Positions 28,427-36,032 of a stretch of DNA of 64,000 nt are shown piece after piece. Under the pieces are notes generated by a model. That model had not been told where the DNA came from. It ran no database searches and saw only the letters and a list, made by a program, of their open reading frames with translations. How positions within the stretch are numbered: position 1 is the first letter of the stretch; each line of letters starts with the position of its first letter. The position numbers and the translations under genes were made by a program. Source of the stretch: Labilibacter sediminis (GTDB taxonomy: Bacteria > Bacteroidota > Bacteroidia > Bacteroidales > Marinilabiliaceae); NCBI RefSeq assembly GCF_005877885.1, contig NZ_VCHY01000021.1:55218-119217 (forward strand), read 5' to 3'.

Positions 28427-29965
28427 CTAGCCCACCCAGCCTGCTTTATCCAGATTTCTATATTGAACTGCCTCAGCCATATGGTGCGTTTCAATTCTTT
28501 CCTGTGCATCTAAATCAGCAATGGTACGGGCCACTTTAAGTATTCTGTCGTAAGCACGTGCCGATAAATCCAGTTTTTCCATGGCATTCTTTAAAATACT
28601 CATGGCATCGTCATTAGGCAATGCATATTTGCGTTGTAGTTTAGAAGTCATTTGCGCATTACAAAATACCTTAGCCTCATCTTTATACCTTTCTTCCTGA
28701 ACCTTACGCGCCTTTATCACACGCTCACGAATATGTGTACTTTTCTCAGAAGAAACAGCATTAGTGAGTTCTTTAAAAGGCACCGGAACTACCTCGACCT
28801 GTAAATCAATACGATCCAATAAAGGACCTGAAATCTTACTTAAGTAGCGCTGAACAACACCAGGGCTGCAAACACATTTTTTTTCGGGATGATTAAAGTA
28901 CCCGCAGGGACATGGATTCATACTCGATACCAACATAAAACTAGCCGGATAGTCTACTGTAAATCGAGCCCTTGAAATGCTAATGACTCTGTCTTCGAGA
29001 GGCTGCCGCATAACCTCTAAAACAGTACGTTTAAACTCAGGCAACTCATCTAAAAAAAGAACACCATGGTGAGCCAAAGATATTTCTCCGGGTTGCGGAA
29101 AGCTACCTCCTCCAACAAGTGCTACATCTGAAATAGTATGATGAGGACTGCGAAAAGGACGTTGGGTAAGCAAGGCGGTATTGCTTTGAATTTTCCCGGC
29201 CACGGAGTGTATTTTTGTGGTTTCTAATGCTTCATCCAGTGTGAGTGGGGGCAGAATAGAGGGAAGCCGTTTGGCAATCATGGACTTTCCGGCTCCGGGT
29301 GGGCCAATCATAATTAAATTGTGGCCGCCGGCTGCAGCTATCTCCAAAGCTCTTTTTACAGACTCCTGTCCTTTTACATCCACAAAATCGAGATCTTCGC
29401 TCATCAACTGATTGTAAAATTCCTGCTCCGTGTCAACAACAATAGGTTTAAGGTCGGATTCGCCATTAAGTATTTGGGCGACATCCGTAATATTTTCAAC
29501 ACCATAAACATCAACACCCTTAACTACTGCGGCTTCACGGGCATTTTGCATTGGCATGATAAGACCTTTAAAACCTTCCTCTTTAGCTCTTACAGCAATA
29601 GGAAGTGCTCCTTTAACTGGTTGGAGACTGCCATCGAGGGATAATTCGCCCATCATAATAAATTGACTTAGCCGATCGTCTGTTATTTGATTTGAGGCCG
29701 CCAATATTCCCATGGCCAAAGGCAGGTCATAGGAAGAACCTTCCTTACGTATATCGGCAGGAGCCATGTTTATGACTATCTTTTTACCAGGCCATTTAAA
29801 ATTGCTTACCCCCAGAGCTGATTGAATTCGCTGTTGACTTTCCTTAACAGCATTATCGGGTAAACCGACGAGAAAGAATTTAATTCCTTGCGAAAAATTG
29901 ACTTCTATGGTGATAGTAACAGCATCGATTCCGGCAACTGCTGCTCCAAACGTTTTTACCAGCAT
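28427..29965 (-). CDS. comM: YifB/ComM-family Mg-chelatase-like ATPase
   Basis: A 512-residue AAA+ protein; ComM is a helicase that promotes branch migration during integration of transformed DNA in naturally competent bacteria. The N-terminal Lon-like domain (1-160) has the pattern VTIEVNFSQGIKFFLVGLPD and EGSSYDLPLAMGIL. The ATPase has Walker A MIGPPGAGKSMIAKRLP and Walker B GVLFLDELPEF. A cysteine-rich insertion (PCPCGYFNHPEKKCVCSPG) sits before the C-terminal lid. Length is typical. The gene is single and separated from the SusD-like gene by a terminator. Confidence 0.93.
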   Translation of the reverse strand: MLVKTFGAAVAGIDAVTITIEVNFSQGIKFFLVGLPDNAVKESQQRIQSALGVSNFKWPGKKIVINMAPADIRKEGSSYDLPLAMGILAASNQITDDRLSQFIMMGELSLDGSLQPVKGALPIAVRAKEEGFKGLIMPMQNAREAAVVKGVDVYGVENITDVAQILNGESDLKPIVVDTEQEFYNQLMSEDLDFVDVKGQESVKRALEIAAAGGHNLIMIGPPGAGKSMIAKRLPSILPPLTLDEALETTKIHSVAGKIQSNTALLTQRPFRSPHHTISDVALVGGGSFPQPGEISLAHHGVLFLDELPEFKRTVLEVMRQPLEDRVISISRARFTVDYPASFMLVSSMNPCPCGYFNHPEKKCVCSPGVVQRYLSKISGPLLDRIDLQVEVVPVPFKELTNAVSSEKSTHIRERVIKARKVQEERYKDEAKVFCNAQMTSKLQRKYALPNDDAMSILKNAMEKLDLSARAYDRILKVARTIADLDAQERIETHHMAEAVQYRNLDKAGWVG

Positions 29966-30035
29966 ATGAAATTAGGTTTAGATTTGATCTCCTAATTTAC
30001 ATAAATTGAATTTAAAACAATGGAAGTTGATGAAA

Positions 30036-30074
30036 AAAATAGAGCCATAGTTTAATTATCTACGGCTCTATTTT
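30036..30074 (-). terminator. Terminator after the SusD-like gene
   Basis: An 11-bp stem (AAAATAGAGCC with GGCTCTATTTT) whose minus-strand end is T-rich, 25 bases past the SusD-like stop codon. Confidence 0.75.
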
Positions 30075-30098
30075 ATATTACTCAATTTCGTTTATATA

Positions 30099-32225
30099 CT
30101 AATACCCCGGATTTTGGGTACAATCTCTTTCATTAGAAGGAATTGGCATTAGTTTTTGAAACTCTTGTATATTAAGCTCACTTGTTGCTAATCCATTTCG
30201 CTTTAAATAATCAAAATAAGAAAATGCTCCTTTCATACTGTTCTTCCAACTCTCTTTTAAATCGAGTTGAAAACTATTAACAGAAGCAGCTACATCACCA
30301 TCCCGGTTACGAATTTGATTTAGATAAGTCAGCGCCTGGTTTGTATCTCCAATCTTATAGGCACATTCAGATGCCAATAATAATATTTCGGAATATTGTA
30401 TTAGTGGCAGATACTTACCTGACTCTATATATTGACTATGGTTAGGAGTAGAAAAAGATTCTTTATCAATAGCATAAATCATTTCTGTAGATCCAACACT
30501 TAATGCCTCCGATCTACTACCATTAAGACTGTATAAACCACTCGAAATAATATTTTGCAATACATTTAAAGCTTCAGAATATTGCTCCTGTTGTATCAAT
30601 ATTTTAGCCAATAATGCGCTTGGAACACTATTGGATACCCTGAAGTATGAACCGGTGATATCAGCAGGTAATTCATTGATACTTTTCTCTAACTGATCCT
30701 GTAATGTAGAATAAATATCAGAGGTAGCTATACGCGAAAGGTTCATTTCATTATAATCAGTGGTAACAATATATGGTACATCGCCCCATAATGTTGTCAA
30801 ATGATAATATAGTAATGCTCTTAAGGTGACAATGTAACTTTCTGCACTTTCACCCATTACATCTGGTAAATAATTTAAGCGTAAATTTAACCTGTAGAGT
30901 GCAGCCCATGCGGCATTAACATGACTATAATCTGTGCTGATTTGATGCGATTCAAATGAATTCCAATCAGAATGGGCCGAAGAATAACAATTGCTATACA
31001 AAGCTTCAATGGTGGTTGTATAATCAAATGCAGCAGCCGCTCTTGTTAAAACATCCATTACATATGCATTGGATAATTCATTAGCGAAATCACCTTCCTG
31101 AACAATGACTAACTCAGCACTTATGCTTCCATCGTATGAATATATTGATATTGTTTTAGGGTTTAAAAAGATATCGCCGGATGGCGCAACCTTAATAATC
31201 ATTTCATCCTCCTCTATGATTTCCGTTGTTTCAACATCTGAAAAAAACGACTCATCCTGAATGATATCTGAATTTGAATTTAAAGTAAACGGAACATTCG
31301 CAGTAATCTTAACTCTAAAATCTCCGCCTTCTTTAGGCATCTTTATGGTATCTACTTCAAAAAGCAATGCTTTCTCCACATCAGGTTCACCCAACTCATT
31401 TCCGGCAATACCATCACCATCCCAATCGATATAATATTTTAAATCCGGCACTAATATATTCTTGCCTAAATCGTCATAACGCTGTACAATATTAGCAGCA
31501 ATAGATTCTACATCTAATGCTTTACTTTTTTCTTGGTAAGACTGCAGTACATCCCCCGGAAACGTCCCGCTGGCTGTAAAAGCTTCTTTTAAACTTGCTA
31601 TTTCCTCGGTTAATTCAGCTTCTGAACGTTCAGCCAGCAACATAGAAGAAATCACTATTAAAACTCCCGAACTATTTTCGCCCGACGAGATTGACATGTC
31701 TTCGAATCCAAACTCAGCATAATGCTGCAAACCAAAACATGTTAGCAAATCTTCCCTGGTTTGTAAAGCAGCCTCGCTATAGGTCAAACCTTCCTCCTTT
31801 ATTAATTTTACGATTCTGTCTTTACTTAGATGAGTTAAAATATTGATATTGATACTGCTTTTTTTAGAAATATCCACAACAGATTCCAGCCTTATCTGAC
31901 TACTCGAAAGCTCACCAGACACTTCATTGAAGAAATATCCATCACATGCGATCTGCGCATATGAAGAGACAAATTCAATGGCCGATTCTATTTTAAAATC
32001 ACCTTCATTATTGGTAATGTCTGTTTGAAAAGAGTTACCTGTCAGGGCCAGTTCTTTAGTTAATTCCTGAATAGTTACGGTAGAACCTTTTGTAAAAGGA
32101 CCTTTTTCCACCTTCCCTTCTAAGGAGTTTAGTTTAACTGATTCATCATCCAGGGCCTCAGGCTTATCTGAACATCCAACGAATACCAATAAAAGAAAAA
32201 TGAATAGAAATTTGATTTGTTTCAT
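30099..32225 (-). CDS. Orphan SusD/RagB-like lipoprotein with N-terminal extra domains
   Basis: A 708-residue outer-surface lipoprotein (lipobox FVGC, Cys18). Residues about 35-110 form a beta domain (LEGKVEKGPFTKGSTVTIQEL). A helical stretch follows, then a calcium-loop-like motif (DWDGDGIAGNELGEPD, about 265-280) and a BACON-like region (about 290-385, from TIKMPKEGGDFRVKITANVP). The last ~310 residues are SusD/RagB-like, with helix pairs AAWAALYRLNLRLNYLPDV and LLYYHLTTLWGDVPYI, then IQYSEILLLASECAYKIG and the near-terminal LMPIPSNERDCTQNPGY. Classical SusD proteins bind glycans beside a SusC porin; none is adjacent, and the SusD part is shorter than usual. The promoter region is shared with the palindrome array at 32495. 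Confidence 0.85.
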   Translation of the reverse strand: MKQIKFLFIFLLLVFVGCSDKPEALDDESVKLNSLEGKVEKGPFTKGSTVTIQELTKELALTGNSFQTDITNNEGDFKIESAIEFVSSYAQIACDGYFFNEVSGELSSSQIRLESVVDISKKSSININILTHLSKDRIVKLIKEEGLTYSEAALQTREDLLTCFGLQHYAEFGFEDMSISSGENSSGVLIVISSMLLAERSEAELTEEIASLKEAFTASGTFPGDVLQSYQEKSKALDVESIAANIVQRYDDLGKNILVPDLKYYIDWDGDGIAGNELGEPDVEKALLFEVDTIKMPKEGGDFRVKITANVPFTLNSNSDIIQDESFFSDVETTEIIEEDEMIIKVAPSGDIFLNPKTISIYSYDGSISAELVIVQEGDFANELSNAYVMDVLTRAAAAFDYTTTIEALYSNCYSSAHSDWNSFESHQISTDYSHVNAAWAALYRLNLRLNYLPDVMGESAESYIVTLRALLYYHLTTLWGDVPYIVTTDYNEMNLSRIATSDIYSTLQDQLEKSINELPADITGSYFRVSNSVPSALLAKILIQQEQYSEALNVLQNIISSGLYSLNGSRSEALSVGSTEMIYAIDKESFSTPNHSQYIESGKYLPLIQYSEILLLASECAYKIGDTNQALTYLNQIRNRDGDVAASVNSFQLDLKESWKNSMKGAFSYFDYLKRNGLATSELNIQEFQKLMPIPSNERDCTQNPGY

Positions 32226-32494
32226 CTTTAAAATTGCGTTTAGGTTTAATTATTTATTAACTGAAGTATATTCGCCACAAAAACCACTCTATAATACAAG
32301 CCTGCAGCTCAACTACTTCTTGAGCACAACTCCAATTAATCCTGTACTATAAAATTATATTTATGCGCGATATAAATTGGTGGCCTAAAATAGCAAATAA
32401 CGTGTATCCATAAAATGATTCTTGCCATTAAAAAGTCCGAATAAATAAAACATTGCATTATTGTTTGTAAAAGCCAACCTGCCATTCTGTCGCA
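32226..32494. other. Intergenic leader between SusD-like gene and palindrome array
   Basis: 269 bases with no gene. It must hold the minus-strand SusD promoter. A degenerate extra array unit may be present near 32459-32494 (GTAAAAGCC, shifted by about three bases from the array period). Nothing else is recognised. Confidence 0.35.
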
Positions 32495-32722
32495 TTACGA
32501 TATCTTAAAAGCTTCTCCAGCGACAAAGCATCACATTACGATATCGTAATGGCTTCCCGCAAAAAAAGTGGAGGCTTTACGATGTCGTAAAAGCTTTCCG
32601 CAAAGAAAAGGGAGGCTTTACAATATCGTAACGGCGTCCCTGAAAAAAAAGGAAGGCTTTACGATATCTTAAAGCCTTCCCCAAATCAAAATGCGTGTAT
32701 TACGATTGCTTAAAGCCACCAA
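32495..32722. repeat. Array of 41-bp units with a palindromic core, upstream of the DUF6261 gene
   Basis: Six units begin at 32495, 32536, 32577, 32618, 32659 and 32700 with an exact 41-base period. Each starts with a 14-base core close to the palindrome TTACGATATCGTAA, whose flanks extend the symmetry in several units (AGGCT on the left, AGCC/TTCC on the right). The best unit, at 32651-32680, is a 30-base palindrome with one mismatched pair. Between the palindromes lie A-rich linkers of about 11 bases. The edge units (32495 and 32700) are the least conserved. There are no variable spacers of CRISPR length. Possible roles are an array of protein-binding sites about four helical turns apart, or a transcript forming a string of hairpins. 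Confidence 0.9.
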
Positions 32723-32936
32723 TTGGTAAAAACATTTAAAGCATGTGTTATTTGGTTAGCACTATAACTGTGCTGAGGTGTTTGTTTTACTGTAATAATG
32801 AAAGTTATATGTATTAATTAATTATGTTTCCAGCAAAACAACTTTTGTATTGTATATAAGAAATTATTAAGTAATTTAAAGGTTCTTGTTATGCAATTAT
32901 CAAACAAGACGTATTTCATTTCTTAAACATTAAATT

Positions 32937-33644
32937 ATGAACAAAATTAGTAACAACACCCGTAATGCTGAAATGTACGCGGTAATAGAACGAATCGCAA
33001 CTGCCTATAACGAATCGGGCATAACCGAAGACATAGGTCTAATGAATATTTTTAGCCAGATTGATCCAAAACTGGGCGCATTAAAACAAGCTATCATGCG
33101 CATGAAAGCCGAGTCGGAACTGGAAGAAGCTGATGAACTTAGGGATAATGATTATAATGCTTTATATAATTTTGTATATGGAGCAACCTTTCATCCCGAT
33201 TCAAGCATAAAATCGTCAGCTGAAAAGGTATTTGCCTGCTTACAACATTATGGCAGGGCGGTAACACAGGAGAGTTACGACACCCAAACCTCCCACATGG
33301 ATTCTTTATTCGAAGATTTAAATAAAAGGGAGGTTAAGGAAGCCGTTGATATAGTAACAGGTTGTTCGGAACTCATTGAAAAAAGCCAAAATTCTCAGAA
33401 TGCTTTTAAGCTTTCGCGCAAAACTTTTCAGGATGAACAAGCCTTAGAAGCCCAACAAGAGAGTGCATCGGAAATTAAAAAGCAATTGCATGGTATCATT
33501 AACAAAAAGCTGGTGCCCTACCTTAATGGAATGATGGTAGCTAACGGAATTACCTACGGCAAATTAAACGCTAAAATCACACAAATTATTAACGACAATA
33601 ATGAAATAGTTAAACGACGGAGCACACAAAAAAACGCAGCTTAA
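32937..33644 (+). CDS. DUF6261-family protein
   Basis: A 235-residue, almost entirely helical protein without signal peptide or membrane segment. The pattern of a conserved N-terminal helix bundle, the acidic AESELEEADELRDNDYNALYNF segment, and a middle stretch AEKVFACLQHYGRAVTQESYDTQ fits the DUF6261 family known only from Bacteroidota, whose function is unknown. The C-terminal half has a long helix rich in Glu/Gln (FQDEQALEAQQESASEIKK). The tail is basic (EIVKRRSTQKNAA), which could contact nucleic acid. It is preceded by a 214-base leader and the 41-bp palindrome array, and followed by a terminator, so it is a single-gene unit. Family assignment is from memory of the pattern. Confidence 0.7.
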   Translation: MNKISNNTRNAEMYAVIERIATAYNESGITEDIGLMNIFSQIDPKLGALKQAIMRMKAESELEEADELRDNDYNALYNFVYGATFHPDSSIKSSAEKVFACLQHYGRAVTQESYDTQTSHMDSLFEDLNKREVKEAVDIVTGCSELIEKSQNSQNAFKLSRKTFQDEQALEAQQESASEIKKQLHGIINKKLVPYLNGMMVANGITYGKLNAKITQIINDNNEIVKRRSTQKNAA

Positions 33645-33701
33645 AACCTAAACCCGAAATGAAATAAGTCCTAATATTACAGGAGAGATAATTGCAATAT
33701 G

Positions 33702-33736
33702 AAAAAAGCCGGGCTACTTGCCCGGCTTCGTTTTTT
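33702..33736. terminator. Bidirectional terminator between DUF6261 and the 33760 gene
   Basis: A 9-bp GC-rich stem (AAGCCGGGC with GCCCGGCTT, loop of 5) flanked by an A run on the left and six T on the right. It ends both convergent transcripts. Confidence 0.85.
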
Positions 33737-33759
33737 ATAATCATCAAGGGTATTAATAC

Positions 33760-35253
33760 TTAATCTGTGTATTTTTTTAAGGTGTAGGTTTTGGTTTGCG
33801 TATTGTACGAACCATACACATAGTAATCATCAATTTTAAAGATTGAGGCAGCTCTGGAAAACTCATTATTATTAAAAATATCTTTTTTCATTTTGTCAAA
33901 AGCATTATCCTTTAAATGGCCGGGTATATGCTTATAAGTTGATCCATCTACTTTTGATTGAAAAAAAACAGTTTTATTGGCGTTATAATAGTCATAATTA
34001 TCAACCCCATAATACAAACGTACTGCAGGAAGTAAACTAGGATCAAATGTACCTCCAGCCCCATATTGAGTTCTATTATTTAAAGCAATTCTCGGCACAC
34101 TGGTCATTTGACCATTAGCGCCTACCGTACTATTATGTACTATGATATAACCTCCTATTGTTATTTGAATATTATCATTAACAGCATAAGCTGATATACC
34201 AACCTCATTTGCAGATAATTTACGTAGAAGTTGAGATGTCTTTTTTAATTCTCTCTCCATATCAACAACAAACTGTGATCCTTGTTGAATTATCGGAGTA
34301 TTTTTAAATGCAATCTCTTTATCGGCAGTCACTCTGAAAAAGTTTAATGCCGAATCCCCCTTCAAATCATAAGCCGATGCAAACAACTGCTTTGAAGAAG
34401 CTTTTATTTGATATAACACATCATTATAATAGTACGAATTAGCTTTTATATAGTAAGGATCGTCTTTAAAATATTTATCATGCTCTATAACCTTAACATT
34501 ACAGCTAAAATCCTTTAAGCTCACGTCTATTAATTTTGTAGATGATGGATCATTATCTAAAGTAATAACTAATTTATTGCTGCTGTAGTATAATTTGTTG
34601 CCACCACAAGTATATTCTATCGGATTGGGTATTTCAGCATCCAACCTCGCTAATTGCACGACACCTCCAGCAGTTAAATTGTTATAAAGATCAGTTTTAT
34701 AACCATTCCCAAAATGGTACTTTCTAAGATCAAAGGATTTTTTTCTACTTACCTCAGTTCCTGTAAATTCAATCAGGTTAAGTATCGATGATTCTTTAAC
34801 CAGTGTTAAAACATAAAGCTTGTTGTTAACCGTTGTAGACTTAAGGTAATCGGCATATTTAAGTGGCAACTCCAATGGTATTTCCTTAGTCTCTCTGGTA
34901 TTAAAGTTAAATTGAGTAATTTGAAATTTACTTTTGCTTTTGTTGGCAAAAAACAAATTAAAATTATTCTTGTCAGCTGTTGTTCCAATAATTTCTTTGA
35001 ATTTACTTTTAGGTCGCATACATTCAATCTTTGATTCTATTTGATAATCCTTATCAAGCAAGAATCCTGTAATATCAAATACATCCAATAAAAACATTCC
35101 TACCTTGCCGTTGCTTTTGTTAACAATCGGCATACACTGGCGTTTTTCTGTTAGGCGAGTTTCTAAATGAACTTCTTTTTCGAGCAGAATTGTTTGTGCA
35201 CAAAGAGAAATGCTGACAGCTAATAATAAGCTGAATAAAACAAATACTTTCAT
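33760..35253 (-). CDS. Exported protein of unknown function
   Basis: About 497 residues from the ATG at 35253. A signal peptide (MKVFVLFSLLLAVSISLCAQ, with cleavage near CAQ-T) indicates export. The mature protein is rich in short beta strands and aromatic residues with repeated units of roughly 45 residues (for example NNFNLFFANKSKSKFQITQFNFN, NKLYVLTLVKESSILNLIEF, NKLYYSSNKLVITL), suggesting a beta-propeller. No lipobox, carbohydrate-binding or catalytic motif is seen. I do not recognise the family. An in-frame ATG 13 codons upstream would put polar residues ahead of the signal, so I prefer the internal start. It is followed by a bidirectional terminator; the cupin gene ends 60 bases upstream and may be co-transcribed. 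Confidence 0.6.
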   Translation of the reverse strand: MKVFVLFSLLLAVSISLCAQTILLEKEVHLETRLTEKRQCMPIVNKSNGKVGMFLLDVFDITGFLLDKDYQIESKIECMRPKSKFKEIIGTTADKNNFNLFFANKSKSKFQITQFNFNTRETKEIPLELPLKYADYLKSTTVNNKLYVLTLVKESSILNLIEFTGTEVSRKKSFDLRKYHFGNGYKTDLYNNLTAGGVVQLARLDAEIPNPIEYTCGGNKLYYSSNKLVITLDNDPSSTKLIDVSLKDFSCNVKVIEHDKYFKDDPYYIKANSYYYNDVLYQIKASSKQLFASAYDLKGDSALNFFRVTADKEIAFKNTPIIQQGSQFVVDMERELKKTSQLLRKLSANEVGISAYAVNDNIQITIGGYIIVHNSTVGANGQMTSVPRIALNNRTQYGAGGTFDPSLLPAVRLYYGVDNYDYYNANKTVFFQSKVDGSTYKHIPGHLKDNAFDKMKKDIFNNNEFSRAASIFKIDDYYVYGSYNTQTKTYTLKKYTD

Positions 35254-35313
35254 TAAGCGTAATAAATTAGGGTTAGAATTATTTAATGCCACAAAAATAA
35301 TAAAGCGGAAGAA

Positions 35314-35634
35314 TTACTTATTCTCCATTACGCCTTTAATCACCAACAAAACCAGTTCCTCAACACCGTTGTTTTTCCAGCCTCTTTGACTATCAGCATC
35401 TACCGAAACCACATCACCCTTATGAGCAGAAAAATCTTTTCCGTCAATGGTAATCGTTCCCTGCCCTTTAACCACATAAAAATCCACATCTACAGGTAAT
35501 GCATGTTCCGGCACTTCTCCTCCTGGCATCAGTCTTAGTTCTACAAGTTCCTTTTGATGTACTTCGGCCAATTTAAAACCTTTGGCATTAGGGGTATTTA
35601 AAACTTCAACTTTATTGTTATATGAATATTGCAT
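35314..35634 (-). CDS. Small cupin-domain protein
   Basis: A 106-residue single-domain cupin, probably cytosolic. The two half-motifs of the beta barrel are partly conserved (MPGGEVPEHALPVDVDFYVVKG with two of the usual metal-ligand residues, and GDVVSVDADSQRGWKNN). Typical double-His metal binding is weakened, so it may bind a small ligand rather than act as an enzyme. It ends 60 bases upstream of the exported-protein gene on the same strand. Upstream is a 398-base gap with a structured element. Confidence 0.85.
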   Translation of the reverse strand: MQYSYNNKVEVLNTPNAKGFKLAEVHQKELVELRLMPGGEVPEHALPVDVDFYVVKGQGTITIDGKDFSAHKGDVVSVDADSQRGWKNNGVEELVLLVIKGVMENK

Positions 35635-35787
35635 ATGACTTACATTTATTTTTCCATGCCAATATAAGCAATCTTAGCAGGAATATACTGATCTAATTAT
35701 ACTGAAACTCATTGCTAATTAACCTATTCTGCAGGCGAGTATTACATGTGGTGTACAACGCCCCTATGGAATAATATTTTACTTTTT

Positions 35788-35960
35788 GCGTTAGGGATTG
35801 AAGCGGGTACCCCGCAGGCATATTTGTTTGATTTGAAGATTATGAATGCCTTGGTAAATAACAGGCTTGCACAGGAGATACGTGCCGAGGAGTATGAGCG
35901 GAAAGCCCGACCCGAGAGATCTTGCTTTGTCTGAAATACAATAATTAGCGAGGGTAACGC
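35788..35960 (+). other. Structured intergenic element, ends GCGTTA/TAACGC
   Basis: About 175 bases, bounded by GCGTTA (35788-35793) and TAACGC (35955-35960), holding a perfect GCGGG/CCCGC hairpin with a 3-base loop at 35803-35815 and the motif AGCGGAAAGCCCGACC near 35898. A 62-codon frame overlaps it but lacks protein-like conservation signs. It resembles intergenic repeats I recall from other Bacteroidota, but no second copy is in this window. It could be a small RNA or a mobile repeat. Confidence 0.45.
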
Positions 35961-35980
35961 CCAAAAAAAAGGCATAATAA

Positions 35981-36008
35981 AAGAGGTTGTCAGGGAAAAC
36001 AACCTCTT
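35981..36008 (-). terminator. Terminator after the CoA-transferase gene
   Basis: A perfect 10-bp stem, AAGAGGTTGT with ACAACCTCTT and an 8-base loop, followed on the minus strand by TTTTATTATG. It lies 25 bases past the stop at 36033. Confidence 0.75.
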
Positions 36009-36032
36009 GGAAATATATAGTGTATTTAATTA

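Noticed and set aside
32495..32722. CRISPR array
   Set aside because: The units recur every 41 bases with spacers of only about 11 A-rich bases that resemble each other; no cas genes are present.
35746..35934. 62-residue plus-strand gene between cupin and CoA-transferase
   Set aside because: It follows the structured element's bases, has no recognisable fold and no promoter; the opposite strand is open as well.
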